Source of the DNA: Cornus controversa
Taxonomy: Eukaryota > Streptophyta > Magnoliopsida > Cornales > Cornaceae
Assembly: GCA_026545225.1 (NCBI GenBank)
Contig: CM048852.1
Coordinates: 61,701,146 to 61,765,145, forward strand
Direction: 5' to 3'
DNA: 64,000 bases
A model generated the notes under the pieces. The model was given only the letters and a program-made list of their open reading frames with translations, was not told the origin of the DNA and ran no database searches. The first letter of the stretch is position 1; every line of letters starts with the position of its first letter. Of this stretch, positions 33,207 to 45,835 are shown one piece after another. A program made the position numbers and the translations under genes.

Positions 33207-35693
33207 TTAATTTGTTGGCTTATATATATATATCAAAACTCAAAATGAACCGACAGCCCAATTTATAGATTTTATTGAACTACACATTAAATAGCCTAAT
33301 GCACACACTAACATTCAAATCTCCAATCACATAAAATTAGATGGTATTAATCACAAAAGCATCACCGCCCAGATGAAATACACAACACACCGATAAAAAC
33401 ACTCGCATCAAAAACTTTATCACCATTCATTAGACACCATGTAGCTCATAACACATACACATCAAACCTCATACAAAATAGAACAACATAACACATCAAA
33501 CCTCAACTCACATGTAGCTCATTCAAGACTAGTGAGCAAGTACTAATTTGGAGTTGTGAGCATGACCCAAGATTGAAATGAGGGAATTTATCATAACCCA
33601 GTTGCAGATCTCAAGAGAAATGATCGCAAGAAGAGACAACATCACCTGATATGTGACCACCTAGACGCATATAGAACATGGGTCTCTCTTGAACATAACG
33701 ATTTCGCAGACACACAGCAGAATAACCGATATTTCACAGCTTTCTCCAAAGCTAACAAAAATAGTATATTTTAATAATCGCATATATATATATATACACA
33801 TATATATATATATATAAGTAAGTTTAGCACGGTTCTGAGTAACTTGAGCAAATTAATGTGACATGCGGTCCACGTACACCGAATCAATTTAATAGGGTAT
33901 GCCTAAAAATACCTAATGAAATGAAGAGTCGACTGATGAGAAATAACATTAAAGTGACAGTTGGTGGGTAGACAGCTGTGCAGTACCTTTGTTTTTTAAA
34001 GCTAAATTTGGTGACGGTACATGCTAGATTCTGGGTATAGTTGGTGACGGACCAGAGTCACCGTTTTGTGGTGTGTTATAAGTCAAGTAGCAAATTTCAT
34101 TAAATTCATACCCACTAATAATGAGAATTGATGTTGAACCACTAATATATAGATATATATATATATATCTCATAAGTTTTGACAGTAACACTTGTTTATT
34201 TTAACTTCAATCCAATACTTGTGGTGTAAACAGTCCCCTTGTAGTGTTTACAACATTCAATAGTTCTTAGAAGAATCTTATTGTGAAATTTATAGGCTTT
34301 CTACTATTCTTTGCTGTCAAGTGTCGTTATTGTCTCATTAATACGTAAGTCTTGTACTCCACTGGCACTCACCAATAGAAAAAGGACAAGTTTAAACCCC
34401 TTTACTAGGACAACATTAATTTTCTTCCTTAATAACTATTAGATTCTTTTCAATCTTTAAAAAATTAATTATCATACAAACATTAAAAGACAATATAATT
34501 TATTTTTTCAGTAATATTTCTAGCATATATATGATATGTACATATAATGAGTATTTATATTAAACCCACTATCTTAAGTTTTGAAAAAACACTTCTTTGC
34601 ATTGACTACAATACTTGTGCGATAAAACAGTTTCTTGTGGAGTTCACAACATTCAGTTTTTATTGTGTTTTTATACCCTTTTTACTATTCTTCGATTGTC
34701 AGAGCTTTGCAATTATCTTCTTTTACTTTTCTTTTTCTTTTTCTTTTTTCTCTTTAGTGTGGTATGGTATGGTATGATCATTTCCAATTGTGAGTGTTTA
34801 TTCTTTTCATTTTATTTGTCCTCAAGTGTCTTTATTGTCTGTATTAATTAAGAATCATGCAAATATCTCACCCCCCCCCCCCCCCCTCTCTGACATATCC
34901 TTGGATACGTAATAAATTTTATATTTCTTAGATTATGGAATAATAATAAATATTTGAGTTTCGTTTACAAAATCTAAGAAACAGGGATAATTCCGTTTCT
35001 AATTCAATATAACTATTATTTTTTTCTTAGCTTAATTGTATGTCTTTCCTGTCTCCTCAACATAAGGAGCAAATAGTATGAGTGACACACAACACATTAA
35101 CCCACACTTTGCATGATAAATGGGTTTGGTATGAAAAGAGTGACAAAGATAGGTGATCTTATTAATTGTGTGAATCTTGCATAGGAAAGTCTTATGAAAA
35201 TACTGAAATATATATGAAGGTAAATGATGCCTAATAAATTAATCGAACTCGCCATCCCAAATCCATACATGGGACTGTGAATTTGTAATGGAGTAGAATA
35301 ACATTTTGTTATCTGTCTCCACACAATATTTTTTTCCCTGAAATAACACACTCATTTTTTGCTTCATTAGGAGATTATCTGCCTCTTTAGAAAGGTGAGT
35401 CATAACAAAAAGTGAAATTATTTAGGACATTATTTATACTGTATTATGTTGAATTCAATAAGTTAAAAAGTGAAGGCTGTGGTAGCAAAATTTTCGATTT
35501 ATTTATGGATCATATATAATCACATGATTTTAATTCAATTAATAGGAACATATATACCTTGAACAATTGTAGATTCTTTATTTCACCAAAACACTCACCG
35601 AATCGGCCCCAAACATATATCATCAATTAATTTCCTTTCGGATCTCACTGTACTTTGAAATTTTGCTAAACAACACACTTCACCAAACACGAG
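33207..35693. other. Intergenic sequence upstream of the START-like gene
   Basis: No gene was supported. The promoter and 5' leader of the START-like gene should lie between 32715 and about 34000. TA-rich simple repeats occur at about 33781-33818 and 34148-34170, and a run of 16 cytosines at 34871-34886. Confidence 0.5.
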
Positions 35694-36989
35694 TAAAATG
35701 TGAGATATAAATTTGTAATTGACGAATTTTGGTGTTCAAAATTTGATTGATCAAGTTGAAATTTTTCTCTTTATTTTTTGTACTGATCATTAACATTTTC
35801 GAACTAATTCAGAAGTGCATGAAAACAGTTAATTCAAGGAGAATATCATATAGTACAGGTAAGTATGGTGAGCATACGTTGCACTTTATGTTTTCGAACC
35901 TATTTTGAAAAACTAGGGTTTCTGGAAAAAATTCAGGTTTTTCAAAATAGGACATGTCCCCAATTTTCGAGACCGGTCCAACTTTGCTCAGCAATTTGGT
36001 TTCTGTAGAAATTTTCAAAAGTCTCACCGGTCCTATATTATAAGCACCGGTCCCACTTTTCCTGTTCAAAATAGAAAACTAATTTTGACAAAAATTCTTA
36101 TTCTTATTGGTTTGAAACTTCTAGAAGAGTTTTATATTGATTTTTAACTTATTTTTCAAGTAGGATTAAGACTTCTTTGCCTACATATATGTATCTATGT
36201 TTTCTCTACAAATATGCCTTGAAAATTATTATTTTTAAAGAGAGAAAGCTCATACTGTATAATTAGAGTAGAATATTTTTCTATATTTTGAAAGCATACA
36301 TTTATAATTCACGAGTGACATTTAGGATAGTGTTCTTCTACTGATTGGCTGTTCAGAGACTGCATCAAATTTATTTGTTGATCAGAGCATTGAATTTGTA
36401 ATTTTTCTATTACTTGCTAAAGAATAAAGGTGAATCATATCGCACTACGAAAGGAATAAGATATTTGCCGAGTATTTTTATTCTTCCAACAACCTTTTAG
36501 TGAGGATAGTGACATTAGCCAGAAGTCTGCAGCAGTTGGACCTGAAGTTGTAATTGTAAGCCTGAGGTGTTCCGCATCAGATTATTGACAGAGTGAAGAT
36601 GGGTGTGAGTCTGAGACAGAGTCTGTTGTACTTTACTTCATCATAGTGGATTGATTTCCTAAGATTTTTGCCTCCCCTGTGATTTTTTTTCGATCTGGGT
36701 TTTCCACGAATATCTGGTGCCATCTTTATCCTTCTCGCACTTTATTTTATTTACTTGCTTTATATGTTTGATTAATTTTTAATTGGACTTAAAATTGACT
36801 CAATTTGAAAAATTAAGCAAACAAGCAAGTGAACATATTCACCCCCTTCTGGATTTTAAATTAACTTTCGCAACCACTTCTGCATCGCGCAACTCACAAT
36901 TGGTATCAAAGCAGTGTTCTCTAATTTGCGAGTAGTTCCTTGTGAAGTATTTTTAAAATCAAAAATTATTTTTGTTTTTAAAAATCATC

Positions 36990-38462
36990 ATGAAATCTAG
37001 TATGAAATAGGGTGGATCGATTCAACGAACTCCTTTGTTTGATGGTTCAAATTATATTTTTTGGAAGTCTCGCATGAAAGCTTTTCTAAAATCTCAAGGA
37101 GAGAGAGTATGGATGGCTATTGAGAATGGATATATAATTCCTATCACTACCACTGGTACAAGTGATGCCACTGTGACTGTAGTTAAGGATAAAGCAACAT
37201 GGTCTAATGCTTAGCATGATGAAGCTAATAATAACAAAAAGAGTTTCTATGTTATATTTAATGTTGTTGTTCCTTCTGAATTTGCTAGAATCTCTGCATG
37301 TTCCACTTCTAAAGAAGTATAAGATATTTTACAGGTAACACATAAGGGTACCATTAAGATAAGAAAGTCAAAGTTACAAATGCTAGCAACCAAATTTGAA
37401 ACAATTAGAATGTATGAAGATAAGATGTTTTCTGATTTTTATTACAAGCTTAATGATATTATTCAAAGTTGTCCTAACCTTGGTGAGAGAATTTCATCTT
37501 TCAGGTTGTTAGAAAAATCATGAGGTCACTACCTGATAGATTCAAAGCTAAGTTAGAAGCCTTAGATGAGAGCAAAGATATTGATTCAACAGAGGTGGCA
37601 AAATTAGTTGGATCAATTCAAACTTTTGAGATGAAATATTCAAAACTTCAAAAAATAAAATTGGACTTTAAAAATCTCAAAGACTTCCAAGTCTTCAAGT
37701 TTGTCAAATGTTTTAAATTCTTAAAAATCTGAAGTTGAAAAAGTTGAAAGTTTTGAATATGATTCAAGTAATGATATTGCACTCCTTGCTAAAAAATTTA
37801 GGAAGATCCTTAAATATGAAAAAGATAGAAATCTTAGGAAAGGAAATTCTTCTAAATTCCAGAATCAAGGTTCATCATCCAAAGGTAAGGAGAGAAAAGA
37901 AAAAAAAATGATGACTCTAAGGATTTAAAATGACTTGTTGGACATGTGGTGGTAAATGTTACACATCTATTCAATGTCCAAGTCCTAAGAAAAATAACTT
38001 TAGTGCAAAGAAAAATTCAGAAGTTAAAAAGAAAGCAATGAAAGCTATTATTTCTGAGCCTAAGTCTTCTAACTCTGATAGTGATTCTTCTATTGCGAAT
38101 AATTCTCTTACTTTTATTGTTTTACTGAATGATAATACTGCTAAAGATTTTTTTTTCTGATATAAGTGAAATAGAGAAGTTTACTACTCTAAGCCAAGTT
38201 GGTTCTGATGATTCTGAAGATGAAGAAAAAGAAGAACCAACCAAGGAAGAATTGTCCAAAGCTTTTGATGAGTGATTTACAGAAACTGTCAAAGTCAAGA
38301 GAGTTTACAAAAGCAAACCAAGCAATTGGAGATGGTAGAAAGTGAAAAGAAATCTTTAATGGAAGAAGGTGAAAAAATCCAAAAGGAGATTAAAGAAAAC
38401 AAGTAAGAAATTCTAAATCTTCAAAGTAAAGTCAAGTTTCTTAAAGCGAGGTAAGTCAAGCT
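36990..38462 (+). pseudogene. Copia gag (UBN2 type), broken
   Basis: The translation shows the gag hallmarks LFDGSNYIFWKSRMKAFL, then KATWSNA, then a helical region with EKIMRSLPDRFKAKLEAL and a zinc-knuckle remnant CWTCGGKCYTSIQC, in which the usual His is Tyr. In-frame stops replace codons near 37008, after WSNA and after SKEV, and there are frameshifts near 37515 and between 37732 and 37930. Several stops look like CAG to TAG or TGG to TAA changes, as expected from cytosine deamination. It continues beyond the nested solo LTR at 41481. Confidence 0.8.
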
Positions 38463-38467
38463 ATCTC

Positions 38468-41400
38468 TGTAATGACCGGACCATTTATTGGGTCAGATTC
38501 GAGTCGGGTTATTTTATTTATATATAGTTGTTTTTCTTTAAACTTTGAAAATTCATAACTCACTCATCTTAAATCCGATTTAGATGATTCTTTTTTTGAA
38601 ATTGAGTGTTTTGAAATTTTCTTTTCATTGGAATTGATTTCATTTAGAGAATCCAAAGGAACTGAGCCCAATTTTTTTAAAGTGGAGAAACACGAATTTT
38701 TTTCTTATGTTGGAAAGAAAGAAATGTTCAAATTTGTCGGGTTTGATTTTTATTTTTTGTTGGTGATTATTTCATGTAGGGATTTACATTTAGAGGATTG
38801 AAATATTTTATGTCCATCCGGAATTATTTTTCGGGTTCGTTTAGGTGAAATGGGCATTTTGGGCCTGGGCGCCGTTTTAGGGATTCGAAACCGATTTGGT
38901 GGGCTCGTTTTGGATTTCAATGCTGAATAAATATTTTTATTCATATTGTGAAATTTTTGAATGGCATTTGAAATTTTAGAATTTTAGAAAGAAACCGGGA
39001 CGCATTTGGACACCGTATGAGACTTATATGATAGATATACACATAAGTGAAACAAATTGGAACTTGTGGGGCCCACATGACCCAAAAGTCTAATTTTTTT
39101 TCAAGTGGCAGAACCTTGCTCGGCAGCCTATCTTCCTCCTTCTTCATTTCATTTTCTCTCTCTCTCTCTAAGACTCCATTAAAGAAACCTTGAGATCTAC
39201 TTTCTCTCTCTAGATTTTGAACCCCTTCAAGGTTGTTTGGCTCAAGAGTCCAAGAGAAAAGTTATAGAGCTCGGCTAGGGCAATTCATTGATCAGAAAAT
39301 TATCCATTTTGGGGCTCATTTGAAAGGTGTAAGATATATACAACTCCTCTTCTTCACCCCATTTTCGCATAAATTACTCCTTTGAGGTAGGGGGTTTTAG
39401 TTTTAAGTTTTATTTGGCTAAAATTTACATATATTTACTCATGGAATGTTTAGGATTTTATTTCATCTAACTCCATTTTAAATCTCATGAATCTATTGAT
39501 ATTGTCTCATATTTTTAATGATGATTATGTAAGCATCATGTTTTGTTTTTGTATTTATGAGATATATGGAGGATGGGTTGATTATATGTTGAATAAAGTG
39601 CTAATTTTTGGGTTGTGGATGTATGGGTTATTTTGTGATGTTATAGTAGTTGGTGATGTATGGAGAATAGGCTGAATTTGTTGATGGAGTACATGCTGAT
39701 TTTTTTTTCTCCTTTTGTTGATTGTAATACTTTGTGTTCCTCTAAAATTTTAAATGACTAAGAATGACTTGTGGAATATGTGTTTAAATTTGTGGTCAAG
39801 AATATGCATTTCATATTGTGTATTGCCTATATTAATGAGATTGGATATGTCTAGAATAAGAAAATTATGCCATGCTAGGTGAAATCCTAGGACATGAATT
39901 GAGTGCAATTGCATTGTTTATATGTGTGTGAATATTGCACATGTGTTAATTTGATTGATTGTGCCACAATGTGTTTGGATGATGATTTTGGAATTTGATG
40001 TCGCGTTTAAGGGTATTGTCCCTTGAGGAAAATCCTCATATATTGGCCAATTAGGGTGGTCACCGGCGAGCTAGTATCCCGAAAAGAACCATTAGGAACG
40101 TCGTCAATGGCACGTGTCCTGTTTGATGCCTAGTGCGTGCCACAAACATGTGACTTGAAGGGTGTCTTGCGAGTCAATCCCACTTGATGATTTCGAAATC
40201 TTCGTTTATATACTTTGATATTTGAATTGCACACTTGCTTTACACATTTTATGTATGTTAATATTACCCTTATTAAATTGTGGAGGTTATTGTTGTAATA
40301 TCATTCCATGTTTTAAACTATACCAAAGATTAGGCATTTAGGGAGCATGAACCCTAGTTGCATCATTGATCACTTAATGGTTTGATATATGGTATAGTTG
40401 GCGATATAAAGCTTTTAACTTGCCTTCTACTGAGCTATGAGTAGACAAGCTCACCCCCTAAACATTTCAGGTAAAGGAGTCAACACCGGAGAGAGTTGAG
40501 CCTCCATTGATGCAACAAACTTTAAGGAGTTTCTTTTGATGTTAAGGCCTCATGTAGCCTCCATTTAGTTATATGTATGATGAAATTTGTTTAGAAGCAT
40601 TCTTGTGGCCTTTTGTACACCTAGCCACCAACTTCATGTTTAGGATTGCTTCTCATTGAATTTCATTTCTTTTGACTCTTTTGAAAATGTGTATGTAATG
40701 ACACCTAAATGTCATGTTGTATGTACAAGTTAATGTTCTTGACTCATGTTGCACCATACTTCATTTTTGGATTTTGATATCTTGAGTTGGGACTTGCCAT
40801 GGATGATTTTAGATTCATATCCATGCTCATATCATGTATTAGGTTCAGTTTGGAGCAGGTTTATGGGAGAAATGGGAAGGAGAAATTTTCTTGACAGATT
40901 GTTCACGAAAGGACCCCTTTTTGTCTAGATTTTGTAAAAAAATTTTGATAGGTCTAAACTACTCCAAATGACTTGAAATTTTTACCATGTCTTCTAATAG
41001 ATGTCTAGTGCTTCCAAATTAAATTTCGTGAATTTTGGAAAGCTACAGATTTTTACAAAAATTCGACAGTGTCCTGCTGTCAGATTTTGAACCCACTGTT
41101 TTGTGCTGATTTGGAAAATTCGTTTGACCCATTTTCAAAACTCTATAAATTATGAAAATATCCTTGATGAAGGTCTGTTTTTAGCTCGCGCCATGTGAGC
41201 TGTTTTAACTTGTAAAACTGATTTCATTGGCATATTTTCAGCTATTGGTTTCTGATCATCCATGTGGTACGTTTAGTCTAATTTCCATAGAATTTTAGTT
41301 TGCTCCGTTTCGAGTTAAAATGAATTTGTTATGAATTTTTTGTAACGGGTGTTCAGATTTTCTGTCAACTAAGGGCTGATTTTTCATTTTTGATTCTAGT

Positions 41401-41475
41401 TTTATACTTTAAGCTCGGTTTGAGTCCCTCTCTTTTCACCCATGGATCTCTAGTCCCGAGGTTCAGGGCGTGACA
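38468..41475. mobile_element. Solo LTR, 3008 bp, probably Ty3/gypsy, nested in gag
   Basis: It starts TGTAATGACCGGACC and ends TCAGGGCGTGACA. The 5-bp duplication ATCTC flanks it at 38463-38467 and 41476-41480. There is no primer-binding site, polypurine tract or second LTR, so an internal recombination has removed the rest. Its termini match those of the solo LTR at 54477. Plant Ty3/gypsy chromovirus LTRs often have such ends; the lineage is inferred. Confidence 0.9.
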
Positions 41476-41480
41476 ATCTC

Positions 41481-42057
41481 TGCCAAAGATGCTCTTGTTA
41501 CTAGAATTAATCTTCTTAAGCTTGAATTGAAAAAGTCATAAGAGAAATTGATTGTTTTTACTTTTGGGCAGATTAAGCTTGATAACATGATTAGTATTGG
41601 TAAGTCTATAGGAGATAAGGCTCGATTAAGTTTTGTTGGGTCATCATCTACGGATAAAATTATTTTTATAAAACTCAAGAACTTAAATGTGTCTGTACCC
41701 AAACATAAGCTTCAAGTTAAGTCTTTGCATGCTAATGTTGTATCTAATGTGCTTCATTCTACTTTTTGTGGTAAAAATGGATACAGTCAACACTATTGTT
41801 ATAAGAAAAGTAAATATTCTAATTCTGATTTTTATGTGCATAATTGTTTTACTAAGAACATAGTTCATGCTAAAAAATCACATTATTGGAACAAATCCCA
41901 AAATTCTCAAGTTAAAAAGAATTCAAATAAAAAGAAGAATGTTTTTGTTTCTCCACAATACTTTCCTGATAAATTGCATATTAAAACAATTTGAATGAAA
42001 AAAGAAGATTTGGAGAAGTTCGTGTCTGTTGATATTATGAGATTTATTCCTAATAGG
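41481..42057 (+). pseudogene. Copia gag, distal part with second zinc knuckle
   Basis: Continues the gag reading across the solo LTR. The frame 41548-41994 carries FCGKNGYSQHYCYKK, which matches the second knuckle of large Copia gag proteins (CX2CGKxGHxxxxC) but has lost the first Cys and the His. A Lys/Asn/Ser-rich stretch follows, then a stop at 41992. No pol-like sequence follows up to 43600. Confidence 0.65.
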
Positions 42058-43606
42058 TATTTGGGTGTAAAACCCCCTAACTAAGGTCAATAGGACTTTT
42101 ATGGTCATGAACTAAACTTATGTTCATTATTTATTTTTTATTGGACCATATCTTTTAGATTATGTTAGGTTTTGTTTATTTTTAGTTATAATCATATGAG
42201 ATTATGAGAATCATGTTTTTCTGATAAATAATGTAAATTCTTTATATATTTTTTTAATTTACTTTGATTTGTGAATGCATGATTGAGACACTTAGTTTAT
42301 CAATGGATGAAGTACTTGATTTTATGATCTAACCATTCATGATTAATGTGTCGTATTTATATTTTTTTAGTAGTGAATCTTTTGAGTCCATACAATTTGT
42401 GCACTAATCCAACTTTGAGAGAATTTATTGAAAACTAATGAAATTGACTAAAGTATATTGTATGAATAACATTGAAGGCTTAAATGATCAATGAAAAAAT
42501 GAAAGAAAATATTATATTTTTATTCAGCATGAAAAGAAAAAGAAAAATGAAAAATTTACTAAAAATCTAAGACAAAAAGGAAAAGGCTACATTCGGGATT
42601 TGTTTGAAACTACCACTGTAACATAAATCTCCAATGAAATATCTTTAAAAAGAAGTTATTTTGAGAAAATAACTAACTGCCCGTAAGCATGAAAGTCACC
42701 GTCTTAGAAATAAAAAATTTGTGAAATTCAATAAAAAAAAGTTGATCATGTATAGTTTTATTTGTTTATCATCCAATGTGTTATAAAAGATTAATCAAAG
42801 AAATTTGATTAATTTTTGATAATGTTAGATTGCGCACACACACATGAATTTGTTAGATGAATTTTTAAATTTTTATAAATATTTGTGTATTGAAAGTTGT
42901 GTCATGATCATAAACTTGAGAATAAATTTTATTGACAAATTATGGGTTTTAAAATATTGCATTTATAAATGTCTTGAAATTTTAGGACTCATTTTATTAT
43001 TTGAAAATTTTGTTTTGATTGTTCTCATGTGATTATATATATATTTTTTTCAGAAAAACAAAATTTCAAAAATATGTTTTTTTTTGTTGTTTTATTTTAT
43101 TTTGTTTGTGTTTAACATTGAAGTGCTTATTATTGAGATAGGTTGAGGTGAGGTTTTGATGAATTATGGTTCAAAATTACAAAAATTTTAAAATTCACAA
43201 AGTTGGACCGGTCCCCAAATATTAGGACTTGTCGCAGTTCTGCAAGTCCAGAAATACTGAAATAAGTTGGATCGGTCCTCAAATATGAGCATCGGTCGCA
43301 CTTAGCGAATGCCCAGTTTTAGGCATTTCTGCACGCGCGATTTTAGTTAAACACTCACCATTCACTCATTCGCACACACATTCATCTCAAGTTCTAAACT
43401 CTCAAAAACACTCTCAAACTCTTAACTCTCACACACTATCTTCTTCTTTTATAATTTCTTGTGGATTGTTGATTTTGGAATATTGGGATTGATATTTTGG
43501 AGATTGGATTGATTATTTGCATTGATTAGTGGATATTGTGCAAATCAAACCCTTTGAAATTTGAGAATTTTAGAGCTACACACTAGGTGTTTGACAAAAT
43601 TACTCA
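42058..43606. other. Non-coding interior of the Copia element
   Basis: AT-rich, with stops in all frames. In an autonomous relative this is where protease, integrase, reverse transcriptase and RNase H would stand. A stretch at 43200-43330 repeats phrases present in the LTR (ggaccggtccccaaat). No transposon ends were found that would explain the missing domains as an insertion. Confidence 0.5.
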
Positions 43607-43607
43607 A

Positions 43608-45835
43608 TGGAGCTCTTGAACTTATTTTTTGTTCCTTTCGTCGTGGTATTGATGGCTCACAAACGACGCACAATGTTTGAAGACGACTTCAATTTCAACA
43701 ACCTTCTCAATGTGATTTGTTGTCGAGCTACAAGGATAAAACGAAAAGTGAATCTTTTGGCAATCAAACGAGAATGACAATTGGAGTTTGTTAAATATTT
43801 TGAAGATAATGGTTGTGAGTCATTGTGTGACTTACGTGGGTGATAAGTGCACAAAATATGTTATTTTATATCTCAAAATAAGTCTTTAATTACTCTTTTA
43901 CTTTATTTAAATATTCTTATCTTTGCATTTTGTGTTTTATAGGGGTTGATTTTCAAATAAAAAAAAAGCAGCAGAAAAGGCCTAAAAAGGATATATATAA
44001 CCAAAGATAAACATCAGAAGAATTGTAGGAGAGATGGTATTCTGTGCAATCTACTTCACAAGAGGTCTCAAGTTCAAAACTTTGCAAAATACTTTTTTGC
44101 ACGGTCACGTCTGCAATCCAGAATTCAAATTAAAGATATGGAGATCAAATATTAGATATTTAAATTCAAAATTTTGTATTTTAAATTTTTGTTTTTGAAT
44201 TTTGTATTTTGTATTTTTGTTTTTGAATTTTGTATTTAAAATTTTTCCCACCTAAACCATTCCCCTTTAACTCTATAAATAGGGGGTCTTAGGGGATAGT
44301 GAAGAGAGTTAGAAATTGTAGAAAGAAATAAAGTGTAGTTGTAAATAATTTTTTTATATTCATTTTCTTTTTTCTTGTAAACACACCTCTCAAATGAGTG
44401 ATGAAGCCACTATGATGAAATATAAGTAAGTTCTTTTATTTTATTTTCTAATTTTTTCTCCCAAGAGCATTCTTCTACTCTTCTATTCTGGATTTTTATT
44501 TTCTAAAATTAGAGGGAGGATTCTTCATGTTTGCCAAATAATGGTAATTCAAAGAATGCCTACCTCTATTTACCTAGCCAATGTGCATCAGATTAAGTAA
44601 AGAAATATCTCTCTTATATATAATCAAGTCATTCTTTTTCATTCCATATTTTCCTTCATCTTTCTAAGTTCTAATTGGATTGGTGAAGTGTATTGATTAT
44701 TGGAGGAAAAACTAGATAAGAATATTAGAAAATTTATTTATGTGGATTCATGGTGGTGGATTCCCTTCCCTTGAGATTTATTTTATTATTATAGTTTCAT
44801 TTATTCATTATAATTCCAAAATAAAAAATGTTTTTTAAAAAAATAATTTTCATTCCATAAATTAGTGTGTGAATTTGAGCTCATTCGAAATCTCACTTGA
44901 GAGTGGTTCGACCCTGCTTACTATTATACAAATTTTAGTAAAGTTTTGCAGGTTTTATTATTTTTTGTATGAAGTGTAGAAAAGTAACGACAAATATCCA
45001 ATAATCTACACTCGTCAGTGGGATAGTCAAACTGGACATGGTGAGATATTTTTATGACAATGTGATCACATCAAACTTGGACGACTTAACATTTGTGACA
45101 AAGTGTTATGACATTCTGATTGAGGTTACCAAAGACACCATTGCGCATCTCTTGGGTTTAGAGAAGATTGAGGATAGCATAGTCTTCCCTATCCTCAACT
45201 TGAGGGTCCAAACTGTCCATCTATAGATAACATGATTAGGGAGTTGTACATACCCAATGCCTCTAGGCTAGGTAATAGGTTATATTCGCTCTATCTCACT
45301 CATAACGTATCAGCGTTGAATTTGGTGGTCTCATACAATTTTGATCCTTATAACCCCAAAGGCAATTTGATAAAAATTCGGGCTGAGATGCTTTACCATA
45401 TTGTTCGGAAGGATCCCATAAACCTTCCCGCTATAGTTATGCGGACCATGATCTTAGCTACTCGGCATTCTAGGTCATCATCTGTCTTACTCTTTTCACA
45501 GATTGTGATAGCTATTTTGAGGAGTGCTAGGATTCCTATTTCTGAGAGAGCAAACATTGAGAAACCAAAATGGGTGATTGATTCTACTTCGATTACTCGT
45601 TCGATGAACAAGAAAGAGAAGGATAAGAAAGCTTACAAGCTTGGATTAGGAGCTGGATAGGCAGTGACTGGAAATCATAGAGTTTTTCAGTTTCCTGCAG
45701 CTGACACTCCGGTGACAACAAATCAGATGAACCAAGTTCTGAGGTTCATGCAGCAAGGGTTTTATCGATTATATGCTAAGATTGACAAACTTGACGTTGT
45801 TGTTCATGATGATGGTGATGCTGATGAGGATTAGA
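43608..45835 (+). pseudogene. Accessory ORF like the 'putative plant transposon protein' domain, split by a solo LTR
   Basis: It starts at the ATG at 43608, has an in-frame TGA near 43777, is interrupted by the solo LTR 43841-45017, and resumes in the same frame with VKLDMVRYFYDN. Further phrases include IEVTKDTIAHLLGLE, then a stop and frameshift near 45222, then NASRLGNRLYSLYLTHNV and DPINLPAIVMRTMILAT in the frame 45232-45660. The order (YFYxN, DTIAxLLG, LP..I....I..A) resembles the plant-specific transposon protein domain found as an extra ORF in plant LTR elements. Its function is unknown. The Pfam assignment is from memory. Confidence 0.6.
43841..45017. mobile_element. Solo LTR, 1177 bp, nested in the accessory ORF
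   Basis: It starts TGATAAGTGCACAAAATATG and ends ACACTCGTCA. The perfect 5-bp duplication GTGGG flanks it (43836-43840 and 45018-45022), and removing it with one duplicate rejoins the reading frame. A gttcgaccctgcttac block near the 3' end recalls plant Ty3/gypsy Athila/Tat LTRs, so that lineage is possible. Confidence 0.9.

Noticed and set aside
44030-44090. SINE-like A/B box wording inside the 1177-bp solo LTR
   Set aside because: Too short and too poor a match to polymerase III boxes; no tail or target duplication.
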